DNA from: Caballeronia megalochromosomata
Lineage (GTDB): Bacteria; Pseudomonadota; Gammaproteobacteria; Burkholderiales; Burkholderiaceae
Direction: 5' to 3'
Length of the DNA: 64,000 nt
NCBI GenBank assembly: GCA_001580565.1
Contig: LRBF01000226.1
Span: 18,578-82,577 of the forward strand
Positions 1-8,330 of this stretch are shown here, in pieces (the first letter of the stretch is position 1; the number at the start of each line of letters is the position of its first letter). The notes under the pieces were generated by a model. It made no database searches and had not been told where the DNA came from. It saw only the letters and a list, made by a program, of their open reading frames with translations. Position numbers and translations under genes: made by a program.

Positions 1-518
1 TGGCTTTTCGACAATACCGCGCCGGGCCGCGCCATCAGCGCTTCGAGCAGTGCGAACTCTCGCGCCGACAGCGACACAGGCGCGCCCGCGAGCGTCACCT
101 GATGACCGACCGGATCGAGCGTCAGTTCACCGTGCCGCACGAGCGACTCGCCGCGCCCCGCGTGGCGGCGGATCAGCGCCCGCATGCGCGCGCCGAGTTC
201 GTCGAGATCGAAAGGCTTGACGAGATAGTCGTCCGCGCCGGCATCGAGCCCTTTCACGCGATCCGCGATCGCGTCGCGCGCCGTGACAATCAGCACCGGC
301 AGCGAGTTGGCGCGCGCGCGCAATGTTTTCAGCACGTCGAGGCCGTCGCGTTTGGGCAGGCCGAGATCGAGCAGCATCAGATCGTAGGATTCGCCCGCGA
401 CCGCCGTGAGCGCGGCCTCGCCGTCCTGCACCCAGTCGACTGCGAAGCCGTCCGCGCGCAGCGCCTTGCGCACGCCTTCGGCAATCATCCGGTCATCTTC
501 GACAAGCAGGATTCGCAT
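1..518 (-). CDS. OmpR-family response regulator, 3' end cut by window edge
   Basis: The N-terminal 172 residues of a two-component response regulator. The receiver domain begins MRILLVEDD, with the acidic pocket at residues 8-9, the phospho-acceptor aspartate at about residue 51 (LLDLGLP) and the conserved lysine in VKPFDLDELGARMRAL. The winged-helix DNA-binding domain starts (LSAREFALLEAL) and is cut by the window edge. The receiver resembles the QseB/PmrA/TctD group. Its partner kinase would lie downstream, outside the window. It is divergent from dacB. The ATG at 516-518 is the natural start because the receiver fold begins at once. Confidence 0.9.
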   Translation of the reverse strand, partial: MRILLVEDDRMIAEGVRKALRADGFAVDWVQDGEAALTAVAGESYDLMLLDLGLPKRDGLDVLKTLRARANSLPVLIVTARDAIADRVKGLDAGADDYLVKPFDLDELGARMRALIRRHAGRGESLVRHGELTLDPVGHQVTLAGAPVSLSAREFALLEALMARPGAVLSKS

Positions 519-803
519 GGCACATGTTGGTTCGTGGTTACGTGGCGCAGCCCTCGGGCCGCGACGGGTTGCGGCTCATTGTAGCCGCGCGTGCCCGCGA
601 CAGGCTTAAACGGGACTTAACCGCGCGCATCGTCCACTTTCAGAGGACAACGACCTGTCGGACACGATGTTCATCGCGTAACACCGATTTTTTGCCCTTA
701 CGATTTCCGCAAGCCAGCTTGTCTACAATAGCCGCTTCCCGCGCGGCGCGATCCTGCCCGAATGCGCGCCGCCTGCCATCCAGTCCAAGAACAACGCTCG
801 TCC

Positions 804-2402
804 ATGCCGCTCGCTTTTCGTTCCGTGTCCCGCCGTCTTTCTTCATTCGCGCTCGCCGCCGCCTTTGCCTGCGCGGCGCTCGGCCATATGCCCGATGCCG
901 ACGCGCGCGGTGGCGGCTCGAAGGCCGATTCGCAAGGTCACGCGCCGCAGCGCGCGGCCATCGGCGGGGCGAAGTCCAAGCGCGCGAAGGCCGAACGCGC
1001 CGCGAAAGCGAGCGTGCCCGCCGGGCCGCTGCCCGCATCGGTCATGGCGGCGCTCGCGCGCGCGCACGTGCCGCTTTCGTCGATGAGCGTGGTCGTGCAG
1101 CGCGTCGGCGCTCCGGTGCCGCTCGTCTCGGTCAACGCGAACGAGCCGATGCTGCCCGCCTCGACGATGAAGCTCGTCACCACCTACGCGGGCCTCTCGA
1201 TGCTCGGCCCTGACTATCGATGGAAAACGACCGCGTATGCCGACGGCGAGCTGGACGCGCAAGGCGTCCTGCACGGCAATCTGTACATCCAGGGCACGGG
1301 CGATCCGAAGCTCGTGCCGGAAGAACTGATCGATCTCGTCGAGCAGGTCCGCAAGAACGGCATCACGGGCATCGATGGCGCGCTCGTGCTCGATAAACGC
1401 TACTTCGACGCCTCCACGCGCGATCTGCCCGCGTTCGACAACGACGACAGCGCGCCCTACAACGTCGGGCCGGACCCGCTGCTGTACGCATTCAAGTCGC
1501 TGTCCTTCACGCTGACGCCGAGCCCTGACGGACAAGTCGCCATCGACGTGCTGCCGCAGCTTGCGCAATTGCAGATCGACAACGAACTGCGCGTCACGCG
1601 CGGCGCGTGTGTCGGCTCGCTGTCGGCGGCGTCGCCGAGCGTGGCGCAGACGCAGGGCGGCTTCGTGCAGGCGTCGTTCATCGGCGACTATCCGTTGCGA
1701 TGCGGCTCGCGCACGATCAACGTCGCCGCGCTCGATCATTCGACCTTCTTCGCGGGCGGCTTCCTCGCGCTCTGGAAGCAGGCGGGCGGCACGTTCCAGG
1801 GCACGACGCGCGAAGGCCCGACGCCGTCGAACGCGCGGCTCGTGGGCACGCATCGCAGTCCGGTGCTGTCGGACGTCGTGCGCGACATCAACAAGTTCAG
1901 CAACAACGTGATGGCGCGCAACCTGTTCCTCACGATCGGCGCGGCGCAATTGAAGCCGCCCGCGACGACGGCGAAATCGGCGGCGGCGATCCAGGCGTTC
2001 CTGAAGCGCAGCGCCCTGCCGATGAACGGCCTCACGCTCGACAACGGCTCGGGTCTTTCGCGCGACGAGCACATCACCGCGACCTCGCTCGCCGATTTGC
2101 TGATGGCGGCGAACGCGAGTCCGGTCGCGCAGGTGTACGTCGAATCGCTGCCGATCGCGGGCGTCGACGGCACGATGCGCAACCGTCTCACCAACGCGGG
2201 CGCGCTCGGCAATGCGCACATCAAGACCGGCACGCTGCGCGACGTGCGGGCGATCGCGGGCTACGTCGGCGCGGCGAACGGCGAAAGCTATGTCGTCGTG
2301 AGCTTCATCAACGATCCGCGCGCCGAAGCCGCGCGCGCCGCGCACGACGCGCTGCTCGAATGGGTCTACGAGGGCGCGCGCCGGCCGGGCGCGGATGACT
2401 GA
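804..2402 (+). CDS. dacB: D-alanyl-D-alanine carboxypeptidase/endopeptidase, PBP4 (S13) family
   Basis: A periplasmic penicillin-binding protein that trims or cleaves peptidoglycan cross-links. The three penicilloyl-serine motifs are visible: STMK at about residue 119 with the nucleophilic serine, SNN at about 365 and KTG at about 473. The long insert between the first two motifs is typical of PBP4. The 532-residue length fits the family. A signal peptide (RRLSSFALAAAFACAALG) follows the chosen start at 804. An in-frame ATG at 762 would add 14 residues ahead of the signal peptide and is less likely. The segment after the signal peptide is rich in Lys, Ala and Arg. Confidence 0.92.
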   Translation: MPLAFRSVSRRLSSFALAAAFACAALGHMPDADARGGGSKADSQGHAPQRAAIGGAKSKRAKAERAAKASVPAGPLPASVMAALARAHVPLSSMSVVVQRVGAPVPLVSVNANEPMLPASTMKLVTTYAGLSMLGPDYRWKTTAYADGELDAQGVLHGNLYIQGTGDPKLVPEELIDLVEQVRKNGITGIDGALVLDKRYFDASTRDLPAFDNDDSAPYNVGPDPLLYAFKSLSFTLTPSPDGQVAIDVLPQLAQLQIDNELRVTRGACVGSLSAASPSVAQTQGGFVQASFIGDYPLRCGSRTINVAALDHSTFFAGGFLALWKQAGGTFQGTTREGPTPSNARLVGTHRSPVLSDVVRDINKFSNNVMARNLFLTIGAAQLKPPATTAKSAAAIQAFLKRSALPMNGLTLDNGSGLSRDEHITATSLADLLMAANASPVAQVYVESLPIAGVDGTMRNRLTNAGALGNAHIKTGTLRDVRAIAGYVGAANGESYVVVSFINDPRAEAARAAHDALLEWVYEGARRPGADD

Positions 2403-2647
2403 ACCGCGATCGAACAGGCTTTCACAGGCACGCGGGGCGGAAAGGACCGAAGATTTCTTCTACGAAGTGACACCCGGGAGGACGCGCGCGCCGTGTACGC
2501 TGTCGGGCGCGGCGCTCGGCCGGTGCAGGTGTGCATCAGGGCGGGCGCGCGGCATCGCTTACACTCGCAGCTATGCGGCGCGAAGATCGCACCGAGATCC
2601 GGCGCCGGAATCAAACTAGAAAACACCAAAGTAGGGAGACGAGGTCC

Positions 2648-3760
2648 ATGAACAAGCAACGTTCGACGCGCGCCGCACTGGTGCGCTTTGCCCAACTCGC
2701 GACGGCCAGCGCGGCCTTCGCCCTGCTCGCCGCGTGCGGCGGCGGCGGCGGCGGCGATGACAACAATTCCACGCCACCGGGCGGCGTGAAGCTGCAGGTG
2801 GTGTCGTTCGGCGACAGTCTTTCCGACGTCGGCACGTATTCGCCGGTCGCGGCGGCGAACTTCGGCGGCGGCCGGTTCACGACGAATCCGGGTCAGGTCT
2901 GGGTGCAGGATGTCGCGCAGTATTACGGCGATACGCTGACGCCCGCGATGACCGGCGGCTTCGGCGCCGCGCCGGTCACGCAGGCGGGCCTCGGCTACGC
3001 GCAGGGTGGCTCGCTCGTGACGAATCCGATCGGGATCAATCACGTGTCGACCGATCCCGCGAATTACACGGGCGCGCTCACGGTGCCGATCGTCCAGCAG
3101 TTGCAGAACTATCTCACCGCGCACGGCAGCTTCAATTCGAACCAGCTCGTGATCGTCAACGGCGGCGGCAACGACATCCTTTATAACTTCCAGTTGGCCG
3201 TGGCGGGCGCGATCACGCCGGCACAGGCGAGCGCTGCGATCGGCAAGGCGGCGATCGACCTAGCGGGCGTGATCGGCAAGGTGGTGCAAAGCGGTGCGAC
3301 GCATGTGCTGGTGTCGAACGTGCCTGACATCGGCACGACGCCGCAGGGGATGATGAGCTCGGCGGCCAATCGCGCGCTGCTCACACAGGCATCGCTTGGC
3401 TTCAATCAGGCGCTTGCGGCGGCGCTCACGCAGACGGGACTGATGTCGAAGGTGATCTATCTGGACATCGTGCCGGTGCTCGCCAATGTCACGGCGAATT
3501 TCCGGCAGTTCGGCTTCGCGGTGTCGAACACCGGGACCGCCTGTAATCTCCAGGCGATGGCGGCGGCGGCGCAGAAGTTCGGCGAGCCGAATCCGCAAGC
3601 GTTCGCGACGTCCCTGTTCTGTTCGCCGGAGACGCTGACCGTCGCGGGCGCGGATCAGACGTATATGTACGCGGACACCGTGCATCCGACGACGCATCTG
3701 GGCGCGCTGTATGCGCAGGCGGCGGAGCAGGCGGTTGCGAAGGCGGGGTTGGGGAAGTAA
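2648..3760 (+). CDS. SGNH/GDSL-family lipoprotein esterase
   Basis: A 370-residue secreted hydrolase. The N-terminus is a lipoprotein signal with lipobox LLAAC at about residues 28-32, followed by a glycine run and an Asp/Asn-rich linker. The SGNH blocks are present: FGDSLSDVG (nucleophilic Ser, about residue 55), NGGGNDI (block III, about 174) and DTVHPT (catalytic Asp and His, about 343). The start was chosen because GGAG precedes the ATG at 2648 and the signal peptide follows at once; upstream in-frame starts lack both. Family members are lipases, esterases or thioesterases. The substrate cannot be read from the sequence. Confidence 0.9.
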   Translation: MNKQRSTRAALVRFAQLATASAAFALLAACGGGGGGDDNNSTPPGGVKLQVVSFGDSLSDVGTYSPVAAANFGGGRFTTNPGQVWVQDVAQYYGDTLTPAMTGGFGAAPVTQAGLGYAQGGSLVTNPIGINHVSTDPANYTGALTVPIVQQLQNYLTAHGSFNSNQLVIVNGGGNDILYNFQLAVAGAITPAQASAAIGKAAIDLAGVIGKVVQSGATHVLVSNVPDIGTTPQGMMSSAANRALLTQASLGFNQALAAALTQTGLMSKVIYLDIVPVLANVTANFRQFGFAVSNTGTACNLQAMAAAAQKFGEPNPQAFATSLFCSPETLTVAGADQTYMYADTVHPTTHLGALYAQAAEQAVAKAGLGK

Positions 3761-3788
3761 GGGTCGGCTAGTAAGTTGAATCGAGAAG

Positions 3789-3815
3789 CCGCCCGGCTGC
3801 GGATCGACCGGGCGG
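3789..3815. terminator. GC-rich inverted repeat between convergent genes
   Basis: Perfect 8-bp arms CCGCCCGG and CCGGGCGG flank an 11-base loop. The repeat lies between the end of the GDSL esterase gene and the end of the convergent toxin gene. No clear T-run follows on either strand, so it is a terminator-like or mRNA-end-stabilising hairpin, not a canonical intrinsic terminator. Confidence 0.4.
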
Positions 3816-3852
3816 TGCTCATGGAAATGGAAGAGTGCGCTCTTTCAAGCGC

Positions 3853-4128
3853 TCAGCGCTTCAGATCGCGGTAGAAGTTCTCGTGGGCGCCGATGCTCAG
3901 AAGCTCGACGGTAGACGCAGAGAACTGATACGCGAGCAGGATTTCCTGCTTGTTCAGCTTGAACTTGTGAACGTAGACACCAGCGAGATCCCCCTTCCTT
4001 GCAACGCCCGCATCGGGCGCCGCGAGGATCTCGCGTACTGCTTCATCGAGAACCTTTCTGTCGCGTGCATGCAGTTTCTTGACCGCCCTCTCGAAGGTCG
4101 GCGTAACAACGACTCTCACCGACATCAC
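3853..4128 (-). CDS. RelE/ParE-superfamily toxin
   Basis: A 91-residue basic protein with the RelE/ParE layout: an N-terminal beta strand (VRVVVTPTFERAVKKL), a helical hairpin, then beta strands with VYVHKFKLNK and ILLAYQFSASTVELLSIGAHENFYRDLK. The ending matches the usual G-x-H-ENFYRDLK C-terminus of this superfamily. Its start overlaps the stop of the upstream antitoxin gene by 4 bases (ATGA), so the two are translationally coupled. Family toxins are mRNA interferases (RelE) or gyrase inhibitors (ParE). The sequence does not show which activity applies here. Confidence 0.8.
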   Translation of the reverse strand: MMSVRVVVTPTFERAVKKLHARDRKVLDEAVREILAAPDAGVARKGDLAGVYVHKFKLNKQEILLAYQFSASTVELLSIGAHENFYRDLKR

Positions 4129-4346
4129 GAAGCAAACTGATAGTCCGAGACCTGACCCGCCTTGGCCTCTTCAACCGCGAGAAGCGTGTCCTTGATGAAC
4201 TGAACCGGAAGCTCCGGGCTTTCTTCGACGGCTTTTCCAAGCCGTGCCCAATGCTCGATCTGCTTCGGCACGGAGCGATGCATTGCCGCCGCATGCGGTT
4301 TGGCGATTTCGACGAGTTCGTCGGAGAGTTTGAGTGCTACGGCCAT
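4125..4346 (-). CDS. ParD-like antitoxin
   Basis: A 73-residue protein starting MAVALKLSDELVEIAK, with a strand followed by helices (HRSVPKQIEHWARLGKAV) as in ParD-like ribbon-helix-helix antitoxins. The C-terminal acidic stretch probably wraps the toxin. The ATG at 4346 is chosen over an in-frame start at 4385 because GGGAGACC lies just upstream. Antitoxin first and toxin second is the usual order, and such antitoxins normally repress their own operon. The module sits alone between an esterase and a tRNA-modification gene, which suggests insertion as a unit. Confidence 0.75.
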   Translation of the reverse strand: MAVALKLSDELVEIAKPHAAAMHRSVPKQIEHWARLGKAVEESPELPVQFIKDTLLAVEEAKAGQVSDYQFAS

Positions 4347-4418
4347 GTCAGGTCTCCCGGTTGCAAGATTGGATTTATTTTGCAACCAAAAGCAACCTTT
4401 TGCAACCCGACTTCCCCC

Positions 4419-5450
4419 TCACTCTTCCCGCTCAAACGCCGCCGCCGCCCTCCCAAGCCGATCATTCACCGCGATCCACTCCACCGTCTCCGGCAACCGC
4501 TCGATCAGAATCCGCTCGACATTCGCCCGATCCAGCGCACGCAACAAACTGTACAAATCGCGCGCATAACTCTGCGGATCTTCCGGCGCGGCAACGAAAT
4601 GCACATTCGCCGCGTGCGCCCATTCCCCCGCGCTCGACGCCCGCGCAACCAGCGCGATCCGCTTCCCGCTCGCCCGATCCTGCGCCGCGATCAACGGTTC
4701 GATCGCGGCAAACGGCAGCAACGCGAGCGGCGTGCGCGGCGCGTAATGCGCCTTCAACGTGCCTGAAGCGCGCGGCGCAGTGGCATCCGACCCGTCCGGC
4801 AGCCTCGGCGCAATACCGATCACATCCGCGATCTGCTGCGGGCTCACATGACCGGGCCGCAACAACGCGGGGAAACCGCGCGACAAATCCAGAATCGTCG
4901 ATTCGATGCCGACATCCGCCGCCCCGCCATCGAGCACATGCACCGCGCTGCCGAACTCGTCGCGCACGTGCTGGGCCGTGGTCGGACTGACATGGCCGAA
5001 ACGGTTGGCCGATGGCCCCGCCACCCCGCCCTGCTTCCCGGTGCCGATCCGCCGCGCGTGAAACGCCGACAGCAGTTGCTGCGCCACCAGATGCGACGGA
5101 CACCGCACGCCCACCGAATCCTGCCCGCCGCTCACCGCCGCGGGAATATGCGCCGCGCGCTTCAGAATCAACGTCAGGGGCCCGGGCCAGAACGCATCGA
5201 TGAGCCTGCGCGCATCGGCCGGCAGTTCGCGCACCCAGTAGCCCGGATCGGCTTCCGGCGCGAGATGCACGATCACCGGATGATTCGCCGGGCGCCCCTT
5301 GGCCGCATAAATACGCGCGATGGCGCCCGGATTCTCGGCGTCGCCGCCGAGCCCGTAGACCGTTTCGGTCGGAAACGCGACGAGTTCGCCGGCATCGAGC
5401 AACTCGGCGGCTTCGTCGATCTGCGCGACGCTCGGATAGATGATGGTCAT
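4419..5450 (-). CDS. L-threonylcarbamoyladenylate synthase (Sua5 type)
   Basis: This enzyme makes threonylcarbamoyl-AMP from threonine, bicarbonate and ATP, the first step of the t6A37 tRNA modification. The 343-residue protein has the YrdC/TsaC domain at residues 1 to about 205 (FPTETVYGLGG near residue 32 and KGRPANHPVIVH near 56). A proline-containing linker and the C-terminal Sua5 domain follow (HYAPRTPL, ALDRANVERILIERLP). It is therefore the long Sua5 form, not the short TsaC form. The start at 5450 (MTIIYPSV) is preferred; an extension to 5474 would overlap purK. It is the last gene of the purine block. Confidence 0.92.
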   Translation of the reverse strand: MTIIYPSVAQIDEAAELLDAGELVAFPTETVYGLGGDAENPGAIARIYAAKGRPANHPVIVHLAPEADPGYWVRELPADARRLIDAFWPGPLTLILKRAAHIPAAVSGGQDSVGVRCPSHLVAQQLLSAFHARRIGTGKQGGVAGPSANRFGHVSPTTAQHVRDEFGSAVHVLDGGAADVGIESTILDLSRGFPALLRPGHVSPQQIADVIGIAPRLPDGSDATAPRASGTLKAHYAPRTPLALLPFAAIEPLIAAQDRASGKRIALVARASSAGEWAHAANVHFVAAPEDPQSYARDLYSLLRALDRANVERILIERLPETVEWIAVNDRLGRAAAAFEREE

Positions 5451-5470
5451 TGCTTCTACGACAAGAAAAC

Positions 5471-6658
5471 TCAATCGAGCGAGATATGCAGCATGCGCGC
5501 GCAGTCACGCGCCGCCGTGCGCGCTTCCTCGAGCGTCGCCGCCGTGAAGTTGATGTGGCCCATCTTGCGGCCCCGGCGCGCCTCTTCCTTGCCGTACAAG
5601 TGCAGCCGCGCCGAAGGCATCGCGGCGACTTCCGTCCAGGCAGGCGCGCGCGCCTTGTCGCCATCGAACCAGATGTCGCCGAGCAGATTCAGCATCGCGG
5701 CGGGCGAATGCTGGCGCGTGTCGCCGAGCGGCATGCCGGTCATCGCGCGGACCTGTTGCTCGAACTGGCTCGTCGCGCAGGCATCGACCGTGTAGTGGCC
5801 GGAATTGTGCGGACGCGGCGCCATTTCGTTGGCGATCAGCGTGCCGTCTTCCAGCACGAAGAATTCGACGCACAGCACGCCGACATAACCCAGCTTCGCG
5901 GCGATGGTCAGCGCGGCGTCCTGCGCCTGGGCAACGAGCGAAGCCGACGCATCGGGCGCGGGCACGACCGTCTTCGCAAGAATGCCGTTCACGTGCACGT
6001 TCTGCGCGAGCGGAAACACGGCCGACTTGCCGTCGCCGCCGCGCGCGATCAGCACGGACACTTCGTACTTGAGCGGCATGCGCTTTTCGAGCACGCACGG
6101 CACGCCCGACAGCGACGCGTACGCGTTGCGCACGTCCGCGACGTTGCGCACGCTGACCTGCCCCTTGCCGTCATAGCCGAGACGCGCGGTCTTGAGAATG
6201 CCCGGCAGCACGGCGGCGAGCTTCTCGTCCGGCAACGCGGCGAGCGCCTGCGGCGATTCGATCACGACGTGCGGCGCGACCGGCACGCCCGATTCCGCAA
6301 TGAAGCGCTTCTCCGCGACGCGATCCTGCGCGATCGCCACGCAGCCCGCGGCCGGACTGACAAAGGTGCACGAGGCGAGAAATTCGAGGCTCGCTGACGG
6401 CACGTTCTCGAATTCCGTCGATACCGCCGCGCACAGCCGGCCGAGCTCGGTGAGCGCGGCGCGGTCGTCGTAGGCGGCGCGGATGTGGCGATCCGCAACA
6501 GCGCCCGCGGGGCTCGTCTCGTCCGGATCGAGGACGGCGACGCGATAGCCCATCGATTGCGCGGCGAAACAGAACATGCGGCCGAGCTGGCCACCGCCGA
6601 CCATGCCGAGCCATGCGCCCGGCAGGATGGGAGAGATCGGAGATTTTTGTGGGTTCAT
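5471..6658 (-). CDS. purK: 5-(carboxyamino)imidazole ribonucleotide synthase
   Basis: An ATP-grasp enzyme that carboxylates AIR to N5-CAIR in purine synthesis. The 395-residue protein has the N-terminal nucleotide-binding motif GMVGGGQLGRMF, the family motif TVDACATSQFEQQ and the ATP-grasp acidic segment VEFFVLEDGTLIANEMAPRP. The start at 6658 (MNPQKSP) is chosen because the conserved fold begins about 13 residues later; an in-frame start at 6700 would only add a Ser/Pro-rich tail. It lies between purE and the Sua5 gene on the same strand. PurK and PurE act in sequence. Confidence 0.95.
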   Translation of the reverse strand: MNPQKSPISPILPGAWLGMVGGGQLGRMFCFAAQSMGYRVAVLDPDETSPAGAVADRHIRAAYDDRAALTELGRLCAAVSTEFENVPSASLEFLASCTFVSPAAGCVAIAQDRVAEKRFIAESGVPVAPHVVIESPQALAALPDEKLAAVLPGILKTARLGYDGKGQVSVRNVADVRNAYASLSGVPCVLEKRMPLKYEVSVLIARGGDGKSAVFPLAQNVHVNGILAKTVVPAPDASASLVAQAQDAALTIAAKLGYVGVLCVEFFVLEDGTLIANEMAPRPHNSGHYTVDACATSQFEQQVRAMTGMPLGDTRQHSPAAMLNLLGDIWFDGDKARAPAWTEVAAMPSARLHLYGKEEARRGRKMGHINFTAATLEEARTAARDCARMLHISLD

Positions 6659-6740
6659 CGTGGGGCTTGGGTGGCTGGCTGTGGGCAACGGCGATGACAC
6701 GACGCGCGGGCTGACTGGCGCCGGTCCGCGCGCGGGGTCA

Positions 6741-7262
6741 TCAGAGCGGCGGCAGCGCCATGTCGCGCGCCGCCTGATTTTGCTTCACACGGAAAGCGGC
6801 GAGCGCATCGGCGTATTTGGCATCGGTGACGCTCAGCAGCGATACCGCGAACAGCGCCGCGTTCGCCGCGCCCGCCTCGCCGATGGCGAACGTCGCAACC
6901 GGCACGCCCTTGGGCATCTGCACGATCGAATGCAGCGAATCGACGCCCTTCAGATACTTGCTCGCCACCGGCACGCCGAGCACCGGCACGGTGGTCTTCG
7001 CGGCCAGCATGCCCGGCAGATGCGCCGCGCCGCCCGCGCCCGCGATGATCGCGCGCACGCCGCGCTCACGCGCGCTTTCGGCGTAGGCGAACATCTCGTC
7101 CGGCATGCGATGCGCCGAGACGACTTGCGCCTCGTAGGGCACGCCGAATTCCTGAAGCATCGCGACGGCGTGCTTCATCACGTCCCAGTCGGAGCTGGAG
7201 CCCATCAACACGCCGACGAGCGGCGCTTCGTGCGTGTGGGCGCCGGTCTGTACTTCGCTCAT
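6741..7262 (-). CDS. purE: N5-carboxyaminoimidazole ribonucleotide mutase
   Basis: This enzyme converts N5-CAIR to CAIR, the step after PurK. The 173-residue protein carries GVLMGSSSDWDVMKHA (substrate phosphate-binding loop) and VVSAHRMPDEMFAYA with the catalytic SAHR histidine. GAGGAAHLPGMLA and PVLGVPVASKYLKGVDSL follow. The length and motifs match class I PurE. Gene order purC-purE-purK on one strand indicates an operon for three linked purine steps. Confidence 0.96.
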   Translation of the reverse strand: MSEVQTGAHTHEAPLVGVLMGSSSDWDVMKHAVAMLQEFGVPYEAQVVSAHRMPDEMFAYAESARERGVRAIIAGAGGAAHLPGMLAAKTTVPVLGVPVASKYLKGVDSLHSIVQMPKGVPVATFAIGEAGAANAALFAVSLLSVTDAKYADALAAFRVKQNQAARDMALPPL

Positions 7263-7314
7263 TCCTTTTCCCTTGAAATGCGCGTACCGCTTCCCGGAAG
7301 CGGCACGGTTCGAA

Positions 7315-8205
7315 TTACGACAAAGTCTTGCCAGTGAGACGCTGCAGCGCTTCCTGATACTTCTCCGACGTCTTCGCGATCACGTCGTCGGGCAGTTTCG
7401 GCGCGGGCGGCTCCTTCTTCCACGGCTGGGTTTCGAGCCAGTCGCGCACGAACTGCTTGTCGAACGACGGCGGATTCGTGCCGACCTGATAGCCGTCCGC
7501 GGGCCAGAAGCGCGACGAATCGGCGGTCAGGACTTCGTCCATCAGATACAGCTCGCCCTTGTTGTCGAGGCCGAACTCGAACTTCGTATCCGCGATGATG
7601 ATGCCGCGCGTCGCCGCGTACTCGGCCGCTTCCTTGTACAACTGGATGGAAATGCGCTTGATCGTCGCCGACAGCTCGGTGCCGATGCGGCGCTCCATCT
7701 CATCGTAGGTGATGTTTTCGTCGTGATGGCCCATTTCGGCCTTCGCCGCCGGCGTGAAGATCGGCTCGGGCAGCTTCTGCGCGTTCTGCAGGCCCGGCGG
7801 CAGCTCGACGCCGCACACGGAACCGGTCGCCTGATAGTCCTTCCAGCCGCTGCCCGCGAGATAGCCGCGCACGACCGCTTCGACGAGAATCGGCTCCAGG
7901 CGCTTCACCACGACCGCGCGGCCCTTGACCTGTTCGGCTTCATCCGGCGACACGACGGATGCCGGATCGATGCCCGTATTGTGGTTCGGCACGATATGAC
8001 CGAGTTTTTCGAACCAGAAATCGGCCATTGTGTTAAGCACGCGGCCCTTGTTCGGAATCGGCTCGCCCATGACGACATCGAATGCGGAAAGGCGGTCGGT
8101 CGTCACGATCAGGAGCTTGTCCTGACCGACTGCGTAATTGTCGCGGACCTTGCCGCGGCCGAGCAGCGGCAGCGATTTGATCGTGGATTCGTATAGCGTG
8201 GACAT
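7315..8205 (-). CDS. purC: phosphoribosylaminoimidazole-succinocarboxamide synthase (SAICAR synthase)
   Basis: This enzyme joins CAIR and aspartate with ATP to give SAICAR. The 296-residue protein starts MSTLYESTIKSLPLLGRGKVRDNY, which contains the ATP-binding GRGKVRD motif. TDRLSAFDVVM, VEAVVRGYLAGSGWK and DTKFEFGLD are family signatures. The length fits the longer SAICAR synthase group seen in betaproteobacteria and fungi. ATGs at 8211 and 8205 are both possible and differ by two residues; neither has a strong ribosome-binding site. It lies downstream of fba and upstream of purE. Confidence 0.95.
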   Translation of the reverse strand: MSTLYESTIKSLPLLGRGKVRDNYAVGQDKLLIVTTDRLSAFDVVMGEPIPNKGRVLNTMADFWFEKLGHIVPNHNTGIDPASVVSPDEAEQVKGRAVVVKRLEPILVEAVVRGYLAGSGWKDYQATGSVCGVELPPGLQNAQKLPEPIFTPAAKAEMGHHDENITYDEMERRIGTELSATIKRISIQLYKEAAEYAATRGIIIADTKFEFGLDNKGELYLMDEVLTADSSRFWPADGYQVGTNPPSFDKQFVRDWLETQPWKKEPPAPKLPDDVIAKTSEKYQEALQRLTGKTLS

Positions 8206-8262
8206 CGTCATGTACCGAGGAGGACTGAAATGATGAAACCCGCGCTCGGGACCTCAGGCGCG

Positions 8263-8303
8263 GGGAAAAGAAACGCGAACGGGCTCCGAACCCGGAACCC
8301 GTT
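8263..8303 (-). terminator. possible intrinsic terminator after fba
   Basis: A hairpin at 8278-8303 pairs AACGGG with CCCGTT and, after one mismatch, TCCG with CGGA around an AACC loop. Read on the minus strand it is followed by a T-rich tract (complement of 8263-8273). It would end or attenuate transcription from fba before purC. The T tract is short and interrupted, so partial read-through into purC is plausible. Confidence 0.45.
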
Positions 8304-8330
8304 GATTTTACTTTACAAATCGACCGCGCT

